Source: Streptomyces aureus
Lineage (GTDB): Bacteria > Actinomycetota > Actinomycetes > Streptomycetales > Streptomycetaceae
NCBI RefSeq assembly: GCF_000725495.1
Contig: NZ_JNZD01000013.1
Span: 62,001 to 126,000, forward strand
Direction of reading: 5' to 3'
DNA: 64,000 nucleotides
Of the stretch, positions 34,313 through 44,653 are shown piece by piece; position 1 is the stretch's first letter, and the number at the start of each line of letters is the position of its first letter. The notes beneath the pieces are model-generated. The model was given only the letters and a program-made list of their open reading frames with translations. It was not told the origin of the DNA and ran no database searches. The translations under genes were made by a program, and so were the position numbers.

Positions 34313-34876
34313 ATGGCTTCAACCCGCTCCACATCGCGTTTCCCGGCCCCCGTGGCGGCGCCCGCTCCGGCGCCCTCCGGGGTGCCCCGGGCCCCCACCG
34401 GCTTCAGGGAGAAGTTCCTGACCGTGCCGCCGCCGATCGAGGTGGCCGGACGGCGGATCAAGCGCTACCACGTGACGGCGGACCCGGCCGGCATCGAGCC
34501 GGAGATCGTCCGGGCCGCGTACGCGACGCTGCCGCGGCTGCTCCCCGAGCCGGACGGCACCCCGCCCGCCACGTTCGTCGTCCTGCACCGCGGCGGCGAC
34601 GACAGCACCTACCTCTGCGCGTACAGCTGGGTCTGGGACAACGTCCTGCACTTCCGGGCCGCCGCCGCGGGGCAACCGGTCCTCGGCTGCCCCGACCGGG
34701 ACCCGGCGCACTTCACCGTCACCCAACTCCCGTGGATCGGCTGCGTCTGGGAGCTGCCGCCGATCCTGCACGAGCGGGATGCCTGGGTCCGGCACCTGCT
34801 CGCCCCCGAAGTACCCGACCTGGACGCCTACATGACCGATGCGCTGCCCGAGGGCACCACAGGAGACCGCACATGA
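34313..34876 (+). CDS. Uncharacterised protein, first gene of WYL-controlled pair
   Basis: A 187-residue cytosolic protein with no family recognised. The first ~30 residues are Ala/Pro-rich; the rest looks globular, with an Arg/Lys patch AGRRIKRYHVTADP and aromatic stretches YLCAYSWVWDNVLHFRAA and LPWIGCVWELPPIL. No signal peptide or membrane segment is seen, and no catalytic motif. Its stop overlaps the start of the next gene by four bases (ATGA), so the two are coupled. The shared palindrome with the WYL gene suggests that it is induced by the WYL ligand. Confidence 0.8.
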   Translation: MASTRSTSRFPAPVAAPAPAPSGVPRAPTGFREKFLTVPPPIEVAGRRIKRYHVTADPAGIEPEIVRAAYATLPRLLPEPDGTPPATFVVLHRGGDDSTYLCAYSWVWDNVLHFRAAAAGQPVLGCPDRDPAHFTVTQLPWIGCVWELPPILHERDAWVRHLLAPEVPDLDAYMTDALPEGTTGDRT

Positions 34877-35376
34877 ACGACGCCCCGCACGACACTTCGG
34901 CCGCCCGCGACTTCGCCTTCCTTCTTGGGGACTGGGACGTCGTCAACCGCCGTCGCACGGACTACCTCGACCCGCAGAGCGACTGGGAGGAGTTCCCGGC
35001 GGCCAGCCACTGCCGGAGCCTGTTCGGCGGCGCGGCGAACCTCGACGAGATCGACGTACCGAGCCAGGGGTGGACGGGGCTGACGCTGCGCCTCTTCGAC
35101 GTGGAGACCGGGCTGTGGTCGCTGAACTGGTCGTCCAGCCGCAGCGGACGGCTGTTCCCGCCGGTGTTCGGCCGCTTCGGGGCGGACGGTCGCGGCGAGT
35201 TCCTCGGCGACGACACCTACGCCGGGAAGGACGTACGGGCGCGGTTCGTGTGGTCGGGGATCTCGGAGACCACGGCGCACTGGGAGCAGGCGTTCTCCGT
35301 GGACGGGGAGAAGACCTGGCTGACCAACTGGACGATGGAGTTCACGCGCCGGGTGCCCGGTACGCCCGCAGGGTGA
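34873..35376 (+). CDS. DUF1579-like protein, second gene of WYL-controlled pair
   Basis: A 167-residue protein opening MNDAPHDTSAARDFAFLLGD and containing the pattern FLLGDWDV...R, GLTLRLFDVETGLWSLNW and WEQAFSVDGEKTWLTNWTM. This resembles lipocalin-like DUF1579 proteins, which are thought to bind small molecules; the assignment is by pattern only. Its ATG overlaps the previous stop by four bases and AGGAGA is upstream. It ends convergently with the methyltransferase gene, overlapping its 3' end by 35 bp. Confidence 0.75.
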   Translation: MNDAPHDTSAARDFAFLLGDWDVVNRRRTDYLDPQSDWEEFPAASHCRSLFGGAANLDEIDVPSQGWTGLTLRLFDVETGLWSLNWSSSRSGRLFPPVFGRFGADGRGEFLGDDTYAGKDVRARFVWSGISETTAHWEQAFSVDGEKTWLTNWTMEFTRRVPGTPAG

Positions 35377-36064
35377 AGTCCGGTTCACGGCGCGGGACAT
35401 CAGGTCCCGGCAGGGTCTCGACGCGTTCGGCCAGTCTGGGGCCGCCGGCCGCGTAGAGGTCCCCGCTGCGGATGTACTGGGCCACGCGGCGCGGGGTGCG
35501 GCCCTGGCCGTGGCCGCGGAAGAGGGCCGTGCCGCTCGGGACCAGGCCGTGCTCGGCGGCGTACCGCGTGAGGCGTTCGGAGCCGTCCTCGGCGGGCTCG
35601 GCGCGGCAGTGCGCGGTCAGCGCGTCGATGTCGCTGCCGACGTGGTGGGACGCGGCCTTGTCGACGGTGGTGACGAACACACCGCCGGGGCGCAGGACGC
35701 GTACGGCCTCGGCGACGACGGGGCGCGCGTCGTCGAGCAGATGGAGCAGCCAGACGGCGCACACGGCGTCGAACGAGCGGTCCGGGAAGGGGAGCCGGCG
35801 GGCGTCGGCGCGGACGACGGCTCCGGGGAGGCGCTCGGCAGCCCGGCGTGCCATGCCGTGGGCCGCGTCCGCTCCCGTCACCCGCAGTCCCGGCCGCGCG
35901 GCGGCGAGCCTGCTCGTCACGATGCCGGTGCCGCAGGCGAGGTCGAGCAGGTCACGGGCGGCGTCGGGGACGAGCGCGAGGACGGCGGCGGCAGCGGCGA
36001 CGGCCCTCGGCTCGCCGCCCCGGGTCGCGTCGTACCGGCCCGCCTCCTTGTCGTAGTCCAGCAC
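35342..36064 (-). CDS. Class I SAM-dependent methyltransferase
   Basis: A 240-residue small-molecule methyltransferase (Methyltransf_11 type). The SAM loop DLACGTGIVTSRLAA is at about residues 40-54, followed by VTGADAAHGMARRA, the acidic PDRSFDAVCAVWLLHLLDD and the post-motif VLRPGGVFVTTVD. The GTG start at 36064 lies only 5 bp after the stop of the pterin dehydratase gene, so the two form an operon. The frame stays open upstream, but that part is the dehydratase in another frame. Substrate unknown; the C-terminal 35 bp overlap the convergent DUF1579-like gene. Confidence 0.85.
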   Translation of the reverse strand: MLDYDKEAGRYDATRGGEPRAVAAAAAVLALVPDAARDLLDLACGTGIVTSRLAAARPGLRVTGADAAHGMARRAAERLPGAVVRADARRLPFPDRSFDAVCAVWLLHLLDDARPVVAEAVRVLRPGGVFVTTVDKAASHHVGSDIDALTAHCRAEPAEDGSERLTRYAAEHGLVPSGTALFRGHGQGRTPRRVAQYIRSGDLYAAGGPRLAERVETLPGPDVPRREPDFTLRAYRAPGA

Positions 36065-36069
36065 GGGGG

Positions 36070-36375
36070 TCAGCTCGCCCCGTGGGCCGGCGCGAGCTCC
36101 TCCACCCTGCGGGCGAGGTCGAAGTCGAGCGTGGTGACGGCGCCGCCGACGCTGTGGGTGTTCACGGTGAGGGAGATCGTGTTGTAGCCGAGGGTGAGGT
36201 CGGAGTGGTGGTCGAGCTCCTCCTGCACCTGGGCGATGTGCACGACCATCGCGGTCGCCGCGAAGTGGGTGCCGAGCCGGTACTTCCGGGCGAGCCGGTC
36301 GCCTTCCAGCGACCAGCCGGGCAGCTCCGCCAGCCGCTGCTCGATCTGCTCGGGCTCCAGCGCTTCGACGGCCAT
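36070..36375 (-). CDS. 4a-hydroxytetrahydrobiopterin dehydratase (PCD/DCoH)
   Basis: A 101-residue pterin-4a-carbinolamine dehydratase, which regenerates the pterin cofactor after aromatic amino acid hydroxylation. The family signature is present as ELDHHSDLTLGYNTISLTV followed by NTHSVGG, with the paired histidines and the second conserved histidine of the active site; serine replaces the usual proline after the His pair. The length matches the family. GAAGGGA precedes ATG 36375. No phenylalanine hydroxylase is in the window, so the partner is elsewhere. It is followed closely by the methyltransferase gene. Confidence 0.9.
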   Translation of the reverse strand: MAVEALEPEQIEQRLAELPGWSLEGDRLARKYRLGTHFAATAMVVHIAQVQEELDHHSDLTLGYNTISLTVNTHSVGGAVTTLDFDLARRVEELAPAHGAS

Positions 36376-36545
36376 GGACGTGATCCCTTCGTACGGCGGG
36401 CGGGGCGGGGGTCCGCGCGGGACGGGATGCCGGACCGGCGGCGAAGGGCGACCGGAGCAGCCCCCGCCCAGCGTGCCACAGTCGGCATCCCCCGGCAGGG
36501 CACACACGTCGGGCAACCCGACCTGCGACGCCCGGACGGGGGGCA

Positions 36546-36688
36546 CCGGCCGGGCGTCACAGGTCGGCCGGCCCCGGCCGGGCGTCGCACGTCGGGCGGC
36601 CCCGGCCGGGCGTCGCACGTCGGGCGGCCACCGGCCGGGCGTCGCACGTCGGGCGGCCACCGGCCGGGCGTCACAGGTCGGGCGGCCA
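36546..36688. repeat. Tandem repeat of 28-29 bp, five copies
   Basis: Units start at 36546, 36574, 36602, 36631 and 36660, each CCGGCCGGGCGTC(G/A)CA then (C/G)GTCGGGCGGCC(A). Copies are nearly identical and directly adjoining, with no spacers between them. Confidence 0.9.
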
Positions 36689-36992
36689 CCGGCCAGGGGC
36701 CACCGGACACCGCCCCGGATGCGCCACCGGTGTCGTCCCCACCCACTCACGCCTCCCAGCCGGGGAGGAGCCGGGAGCGCCGGCCGGGGACAGGCCACTG
36801 GCTCTGCCGGGAGCCGGCCGCCGCCTCCAGCCGGGAGCGGGCCGTCGCCTCCGCCCGGGAGCGGGCCGTCGCCTCGGGCCCGTGCCGCTTCGTGGCGACC
36901 GGGGCAGCCGGGCTCCCGGCGGCCTCCCGCAGGGGCCCGCACCGCATCCCGGGCGACAAGCGGCCGGCCGCCCGCGCGCGGAAGCCGGCCGA

Positions 36993-37040
36993 CGGACCGG
37001 CGGACCGGCGGACCGGCGGACCGGCGGACCGGCGGACCGG
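36993..37040. repeat. Perfect 8-bp microsatellite, six copies
   Basis: CGGACCGG is repeated six times without error in 48 bp, ending 47 bp upstream of an XRE regulator start. Perfect short repeats of this kind are prone to slippage and could alter promoter spacing. Confidence 0.92.
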
Positions 37041-37087
37041 TGATCGTGGGGCGGGCGTGCGCCCGTTTCCTCGGCTACGGTCGTCGC

Positions 37088-37933
37088 ATGAGCATCGACC
37101 CGTCCGGTCCCGTCGCCGTCCCAACTGCCGCCGCGGGCACCGGTGTCGGGCCGTTGCTGCGCGGCTGGCGGGAGCAGCGGCGGGTGAGCCAGCTGGAGCT
37201 GGCGCTGCGGGCGAACTCCTCGGCGCGGCACATCAGTTTCGTGGAGACGGGCCGCTCGCGCCCCAGTGAGGAGATGGTGCTGCGGCTCGCCGAGCACCTC
37301 GACGTCCCGGTCCGGGAGCGCAACGCGCTGCTTCTCGCGGCCGGTTACGCCCCCCACTATCCCGAGACCCCGCTCGACGACCCGTCGATGGACGCGCTGC
37401 GCGAGGGCCTGGAGCGGCTGATCCAGGGCTACGAGCCGTATCCGGCGCTGGTGGTCGACGCCACGTACGACGTCCTCGTCGCGAACCGGGGCATCACGAT
37501 GCTGCTGGACGGTGTGCCGGACCGGCTGCTCGTGCCGCCGCTGAACGCGATGCGGCTGACCCTGCACCCGGAGGGCCTCGCGCCGCGCATCCGCAATCTG
37601 CGGGCGTGGCGGAACCATCTGCTCGCCCAGATGGACCGGCAGATCGCGCTCCGCCGTTCGGAGCCGCTGCGCGCGCTGTACGAGGAGGTGGCCGCGTACC
37701 CGATGCCGGACCGGGACGCGGAGACGGACACCGCCGACGGTGAACCGTCCGGTCCCGTCCATCACTTCGCGCTCCCGATGGTGATCGAGCACGAGGGCCG
37801 GGTGCTGTCCTTCCTGTCGTCCATCTCGACGTTCAACACCCCGATGGACGTGACGGTCGCCGAGCTGGCGGTGGAGACGTTCCTCCCCGCCGACCCGGCC
37901 ACGGCCAAATACCTTCACGGCATGGGAGCATGA
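37088..37933 (+). CDS. XRE family regulator with MmyB-like ligand-binding domain
   Basis: A 281-residue regulator with an N-terminal helix-turn-helix (residues 20-80: LRGWREQRRVSQLELALRA, ARHISFVETGRSRPSEEM). The C-terminal domain of about 95-265 is of the MmyB-like type (PALVVDATYDVLVANRG; FLPADPATAKYL), thought to bind fatty acids or other ligands. ATG 37088 gives the usual opening; the frame is open far upstream but that sequence is repeats. Its promoter region carries the 8-bp array. Targets are not known; the next gene is another XRE regulator in the same direction. Confidence 0.9.
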   Translation: MSIDPSGPVAVPTAAAGTGVGPLLRGWREQRRVSQLELALRANSSARHISFVETGRSRPSEEMVLRLAEHLDVPVRERNALLLAAGYAPHYPETPLDDPSMDALREGLERLIQGYEPYPALVVDATYDVLVANRGITMLLDGVPDRLLVPPLNAMRLTLHPEGLAPRIRNLRAWRNHLLAQMDRQIALRRSEPLRALYEEVAAYPMPDRDAETDTADGEPSGPVHHFALPMVIEHEGRVLSFLSSISTFNTPMDVTVAELAVETFLPADPATAKYLHGMGA

Positions 37934-38104
37934 CGGACGGTCACCGGCGCCGGATGGCCGGACGCGCGCTGGTGCGACGGACCCGCGCGCGGGCGTACGG
38001 TTCCCCAAACCGCCCTGAACGCAGATGTGTTGGGGTCGATCGATGATGGTTCCGCACGGGCATGGCACACTGCACGCAGACTTCGGCGCGTGGGGAGGCG
38101 TGGC

Positions 38105-38961
38105 GTGAGTGAGCGGCGGCCGGCACCCACGGTGGGGCAGGTGGTGCTGGGGCGACGGCTCCAGGAGCTGCGCGAGGCCGCCGGCCTGAAACGGGAAGAG
38201 GCGGCGCGTGTCCTGCGGGTCGCGCCGGCGACCGTGCGACGCATGGAGACGGCCGAGGTCGCCCTCAAGATCCCGTACGTCCAGGTCCTGCTGACCACCT
38301 ACGGGGTCGCCGAGAGCGAGGCGGAGACCTTCGTCGCGCTGGCCGAGGAGGCGAACGAGCCAGGCTGGTGGCAGCGGTACCACGACGTGCTGCCGGACTG
38401 GTTCAGCATGCACGTCAGCCTGGAGGGCGCGGCCCGGATGATCCGCAGCTACGAGCCGCATTTCGTGCCGGGGCTGCTGCAGACGGAGGACTACGCCCGG
38501 GCCGTGCTGGAGGCCGGGACGGTCGGCCAGACGGGTACCGACGCCATCGACCGGCACGTGGCCCTGCGCATGAAGCGGCAGGCGCTGCTCACCCGCGAGA
38601 ACCCTCCCCACCTCTGGGTGATCATGGACGAGACGGCGCTGCTGCGTCCGGTGAGCATCCGGGGCGAGGTGATGCGCGACCAGATGGACCGGCTCCTGGA
38701 ATGGGTCGAGCTCGACCATGTCACGCTGCAGGTGGCCGAGTACGCGTCCGGCCCGCACCCGGGGACGTACACGTCGTTCGCGCTGTTCCGCTTCGCCGAG
38801 CGGGAGCTGCCCGACATCGTCTACAGCGAGTACGTGACCGGCGCGCTGTATCTCGACGCGCGGGAGGAGGTGGCCCTGCACCTGGAGGTGCTGGACCACA
38901 TGTCCGCCCACGCCGCCTCCGCCGAGCGTACGAAGGACATCCTGCGGGAGTGCCGCGACCG

Positions 38962-38968
<7 letters not shown>
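38105..38968 (+). CDS. XRE family regulator with DUF5753 domain
   Basis: A 287-residue protein of the WhiJ-like class found in large numbers in streptomycetes: HTH at about 15-70 ([20 protein letters not shown]) and DUF5753 from about 100 ([40 protein letters not shown]). GTG 38105 has GGGGAGG upstream. Such regulators usually have a small DUF397 partner gene beside them; none is seen within the flanking DNA here. The last seven bases overlap the end of the convergent dnaK gene. Confidence 0.9.
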
Positions 38969-40863
<1,895 letters not shown>

Positions 40864-40961
40864 GTCCGTCCCCTTCCGCCCACGGCTCTGCCCGCCCTCA
40901 AGCACAAAACCTGTGTTCTCGCTTGTCAATGGCGCGGACGGCCACGTGGGGCGGACACGAC

Positions 40962-40994
40962 GATGCCGCGCCCCCGCGGAGGGGACGCGGCATC
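40962..40994 (-). terminator. Hairpin downstream of the OsmC gene
   Basis: GATGCCGCGCCCC pairs with GGGG and CGCGGCATC across a single-base bulge, 12 bp after the OsmC stop. It is well placed to stop OsmC transcripts before the dnaK promoter. Confidence 0.65.
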
Positions 40995-41006
40995 CGGTGA
41001 CGGCCG

Positions 41007-41432
41007 TCAGGCGAGCTTCGCCGACAGGGTGATCGTCGTTCCGGTCAGGGCCTGGCTGACCGGGCAGTTCTTCTTGGCGTCCTCGGCCGCCGCGGCGAAG
41101 CCGTCCTCGTCGAGACCCGGCACCGTGCCCTCGACCGTGAGGTGGATGCCGGTGATGCCCTCGCCGGGCTGGAACGTCACATCGGCGTTCGTGACGAGCT
41201 TGGTGGGCGGTGTCCCGGCACCCGCGAGGGCGTGCGAGAGGGCCATGGAGAAGCAGCTGGAGTGGGCGGCCGCGATCAGCTCCTCGGGGCTGGTCTTGCC
41301 GTTGGCGTCCTGGGCCCGCGACGCCCACGTCACCGGCTGCTGGCCGATGCCGGAGGAGTCGAAGGTGACGACGCCGTTGCCCTCGAGCAGGTTGCCTTCC
41401 CACACGGTGTGGGCGGTGCGCGTGGTTGCCAC
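41007..41432 (-). CDS. OsmC family peroxiredoxin
   Basis: A 141-residue thiol peroxidase that reduces organic hydroperoxides in the cytosol. Both active-site cysteines are present: Cys60 in [16 protein letters not shown] and Cys123 in [12 protein letters not shown]. The opening [15 protein letters not shown] is typical of OsmC in place of Ohr. GTG 41432 is chosen because AAAGGA precedes it by seven bases; the frame is open 16 codons upstream. It is followed by a hairpin and then the dnaK promoter on the same strand, two stress-related genes in a row. Confidence 0.92.
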   Translation of the reverse strand: MATTRTAHTVWEGNLLEGNGVVTFDSSGIGQQPVTWASRAQDANGKTSPEELIAAAHSSCFSMALSHALAGAGTPPTKLVTNADVTFQPGEGITGIHLTVEGTVPGLDEDGFAAAAEDAKKNCPVSQALTGTTITLSAKLA

Positions 41433-41594
41433 GGTGAGTCCTTTCGGGTGTGGTCCCGTTGCCGGGGTCCGTGACTCCATCCGATCACACCCGGGGCCGG
41501 TGCACCCGGCGGTTCGGGCGGCGACCTGCCGGTGCGTGTCCGGGATTTCGTCGCCGCGGGGCCCGTCCGGGCCGGGCGGGAGACCGCGGGAGGC

Positions 41595-43406
41595 TCAGGT
41601 CACCCGGAAGACGGGCCCGCGGGCGGTGAACGGGAGCCGCGCGCCGGACGGCACCAGATAGGCGTGCTCACGGCGCACCCGCAGCACGTCGCAGTATCCG
41701 TCCGTGATCACCAGGACGGGCGCGCCGGGCGGGAAGTCCTCGGCGCGGTGCAGCAGGTCGACGCCGGGCTGCAGCACGGTGCCGCCGCGCCCGTGCACCC
41801 GTACGCGTCCTGCGATCTCCGCGACGGGCAGATAGCCGGCGTCGTGCGGGGCGGTGTCGCAGAACACCACGCGCGCGGCCGGTACGTCGCGGGCCTCGGC
41901 GTACGAGGCGATGGCGCCCAGCGCCTTGCCGAGCAGGGTGCGGTCCATGGAGGCGGAGGTGTCGAGGACGACGCCGAAGGTGCAGCGGGCGACCTCCTCG
42001 GGCGGGTACCAGCGGCCCGCGCGCGGGATGTCCGGGGTGGACGCCTGCCGGCGGGCGGGGCGCGCGTACGACCGCAGCGGCTCGGGCCGGGGCACGAACT
42101 CGTCGAACCAGCGGGCGAGCCGGGCGTCCCAGGGCAGCGGCGGGTGGCTGAGCGCGCGGATCTCCTCGACCAGACCGCCGGGCAGGAAGCCGCGCTCGTG
42201 CCGCTGGTGCAGGTCCAGGCCCCGGGCCAGGCCGCGGCGGTAGAACTCGTCCAGGTCGACGTAGTCGCGGGGAGCGCCGAGCGGTCCGCCGAGGATGTCG
42301 CCGGCCCCCTTGCCGCGCAGGGTCGCGAGGCGGCGCATGCGGCGCAGGTCGCCCGCGAGCCGGTCGTACACCTCCTCGGCCGAGAGGTCCTTCAGGTCCG
42401 GGTCGTGCAGAAGTCCCTCGGGCATCCTGCCGACCTGCATCTCGCACAGCCAGCCGTTGATCACGTAGTCGGCGGCGACGTTGAAGAGGTACGGGTCCCG
42501 GGTGCCGCAGCGGTCGCCGTGGCGCAGGGCGGCGTGCAGCATCTCGTGGGCGAGGACGAACCGCCATTCCTCGTCGTCGAAGCGGCACAGCGGATTGATG
42601 TAGATCTCGGCCGCCCCGGTGTCCACGGCGGCGACGGAGATGCCGTGGGCGCGGGCGAGTTCGGCGTCGGCGACGAGGGTGATGCCCGCGGCGAGGCCGC
42701 CCAGCAGCGGATAGGAGGACACGAACCAGCTCAGTGCGCGCTCCCAGGGCCGGAGCGGGACGGGCTTCTCGCCCATGGACGTGCGTCTGCCGCCCGCCAC
42801 GTCCATCGCGGCGGACATGGTGCGGGTCAGCCCGTGCGCGAAGGCCACCTGCCAGTCGGCCGGGGCGGCGCCGTTCCAGGCGTTCCAGGAGACGAGGACC
42901 TGGTCCGGTTCGGCGCCCGCGGTGCCGCAGCGCTCGTACCGGGCCGGGATCCCGTCACGGCGCCAGAGGGCGGCGAGCCGGTCCTCGTCGCCGTCGGGGT
43001 AGGCGGCCGGGAGGTGCTCGGGGCCCGGGCCCGGCGAGAAGCCGAGGAGGAAGCGGTTGACCACCACGCAGCGGGCGGCGAGGTCGTACCGGTCGGGCTG
43101 CTCGCGCGTCCCGGCCGCGGCCGGGACGTGGCCGAAGCCCAGGTGGATGACGGCGTGCGCAACGGCCCAGGCCCAGGCGGCCGGTTCGGCGCGGCGGAAC
43201 GGGTTGACGTGCAGGGTTCCGTTGGAGTCGACGGTCACCAGTCCGTCCCGGGGAGCCCTGGGGCAGTTCTCCTCCCGGCAGACCCGGAAGCCGACGGCGT
43301 CCAGCGCCGGGTTGGCCATGGCCAGCCGCATCCCCTCGGCGAAGGCCTCGGCGGCGGGATCCGGCTTGTCCTTGGCCTTGGCCTTCGCCTTGCGGGAACG
43401 GCTCAC
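41595..43406 (-). CDS. VWA-like/HExxH metallopeptidase-like protein (DUF2201 type)
   Basis: A 603-residue cytosolic protein. It opens with a Lys/Ala-rich stretch (SRSRKAKAKAKDKPD). The central region has the zinc-protease-like motif HEMLH (His287, Glu288, His291) within an LAHEMLHAALRHGD helix, and the C-terminal third is a von Willebrand A-like fold with the metal site DTSAS at 482-486 and VLVITDGYCD. This matches the DUF2201 family, which regularly sits beside a MoxR ATPase. Its GTG start overlaps the MoxR stop by four bases, so the two are coupled. The substrate or target is unknown. Confidence 0.88.
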   Translation of the reverse strand: MSRSRKAKAKAKDKPDPAAEAFAEGMRLAMANPALDAVGFRVCREENCPRAPRDGLVTVDSNGTLHVNPFRRAEPAAWAWAVAHAVIHLGFGHVPAAAGTREQPDRYDLAARCVVVNRFLLGFSPGPGPEHLPAAYPDGDEDRLAALWRRDGIPARYERCGTAGAEPDQVLVSWNAWNGAAPADWQVAFAHGLTRTMSAAMDVAGGRRTSMGEKPVPLRPWERALSWFVSSYPLLGGLAAGITLVADAELARAHGISVAAVDTGAAEIYINPLCRFDDEEWRFVLAHEMLHAALRHGDRCGTRDPYLFNVAADYVINGWLCEMQVGRMPEGLLHDPDLKDLSAEEVYDRLAGDLRRMRRLATLRGKGAGDILGGPLGAPRDYVDLDEFYRRGLARGLDLHQRHERGFLPGGLVEEIRALSHPPLPWDARLARWFDEFVPRPEPLRSYARPARRQASTPDIPRAGRWYPPEEVARCTFGVVLDTSASMDRTLLGKALGAIASYAEARDVPAARVVFCDTAPHDAGYLPVAEIAGRVRVHGRGGTVLQPGVDLLHRAEDFPPGAPVLVITDGYCDVLRVRREHAYLVPSGARLPFTARGPVFRVT

Positions 43407-44464
43407 CGGCGCGCCTCCACCAGACGCGGCATGTCCCGGGCGGCCTCGACCAGGAACCAGGCCGGCAGGACGGGGTTGCCGTCCGCGTCGGAGGCGATGA
43501 CGCTCTGGGCGACCTCGACGGATATCTCGGCGAGCTGGACGAGCAGGGACTTCGCCCGGTACGCGGTCCGGCGGGAGTTCGCCGAGATGTGGTCGCGCCC
43601 GGCCGGGAGTTCCTTGACGAGCCGGCCGCGGAAGGACTCGGCGAGGTAGTAGAGGAGGTCGCGGTCCTCCATGCGGGAGGGCCAGCCGGCGTCGCCCTTG
43701 AGGATGGCGTCGATGCCGAAACGGCTGCGCACGATCTTGACGTAGCCGCAGAACGCGACCGCGTGCGCGGGCGTCAGCGTGCCGTGGGCGACGACCTTCA
43801 GGGTCTCCTCGTCGATCGCGGGCCCGAAGGAGCCCAGCGCGTCGGAGAGCATGTGCCAGGACCGCGGGGTGGAGAAGGGCTCCTCCGTCTTCGGCGGCTT
43901 GGACCACAGGTGGTCGGGGCGGTCGGTGAGGTGGTCGAGCACCCAGGGGTGGATGTCGTTGGCGGCGGCCCAGGCCAGCCAGTCCTTCGGGGAGGCCTCC
44001 AGGTGGACGTGGGTGAGCCGGTTGACCAGCGCGGAGGCGATCGGACGGGCCAGCGCGTTGTCCGTGGCGCGGTTGCCCGCGCCGATGACGATGGAGCCCT
44101 TCGGCAGCTCGTAGTCGCCGATGCGGCGGTCCAGGATCAGCGAGTAGAAGGCCTTCTGCACATCGGGGGTGGCCGCGTTCAGTTCGTCCAGGAACAGACA
44201 GTACGGCTCGTCGCGGGCGATGGCCTGCGGCGGACAGAAGACGGACCGGCCGTCGCGGATCTGCGGCACGCCGATGAGGTCCTCGGGCGCGAGCTGCGTA
44301 CCCAGCAGGCTCACGCACTCCAGCCCGAGCGATTCGGCGAACTCCCTGACCAGGGAGGACTTTCCGATGCCGGGGGCACCCCAGAGGAAGACCGGCCGCA
44401 CGGTGGCGAGGCCGAGCAGCAGCTCCGGGACACGGGAGGGAGTGACGGTGACGGCAGCCTGCAC
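43403..44464 (-). CDS. MoxR family AAA+ ATPase
   Basis: A 353-residue AAA+ ATPase. Walker A GAPGIGKSS is at residues 29-37, Walker B YCLFLDELNAA follows, and sensor 1 lies in GSIVIGAGNRATDNA. MoxR ATPases act as chaperones that remodel or insert cofactors into partner proteins, often with VWA proteins; here the partner is the coupled downstream DUF2201 gene. The GTG start at 44464 is preceded by AGGAG at eight bases. Upstream 189 bp to the next gene's stop contain its promoter but no recognised operator. Confidence 0.92.
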   Translation of the reverse strand: MQAAVTVTPSRVPELLLGLATVRPVFLWGAPGIGKSSLVREFAESLGLECVSLLGTQLAPEDLIGVPQIRDGRSVFCPPQAIARDEPYCLFLDELNAATPDVQKAFYSLILDRRIGDYELPKGSIVIGAGNRATDNALARPIASALVNRLTHVHLEASPKDWLAWAAANDIHPWVLDHLTDRPDHLWSKPPKTEEPFSTPRSWHMLSDALGSFGPAIDEETLKVVAHGTLTPAHAVAFCGYVKIVRSRFGIDAILKGDAGWPSRMEDRDLLYYLAESFRGRLVKELPAGRDHISANSRRTAYRAKSLLVQLAEISVEVAQSVIASDADGNPVLPAWFLVEAARDMPRLVEARR

Positions 44465-44653
44465 AGGCGAACTCCTGGGAACGGTGGGAGAGATGGCGGA
44501 AGGGGCGCGAAGGTCACGCGCGCGAGGGCGCGGTGTGCGCCGCCCCCAAGTGTGGGCGCCGCCCCCGTCCCCCGCCTCTCATTTTCCGGCGGGCACCGCC
44601 TCACCGGAGGCCTCGCCGAAGGCCCGCTCCCGCGCCCGTGGCCGAGCCGGCGC

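Larger units (their letters stand above)
36376..37087. other. 712-bp divergent spacer dominated by repeats
   Basis: The region between the dehydratase start and the first XRE start contains the 28-29 bp array (36546-36688), a 20-bp direct repeat (CGGGAGCGGGCCGTCGCCTC, twice between about 36830 and 36890) and the 8-bp array (36993-37040). Open frames across it are low-complexity. No convincing gene was found. Confidence 0.7.

Noticed and set aside
36546..36688. Possible CRISPR array
   Set aside because: Units are directly adjoining with no unique spacers, and no cas genes are present; it is a simple tandem repeat. The same reasoning applies to the other arrays.
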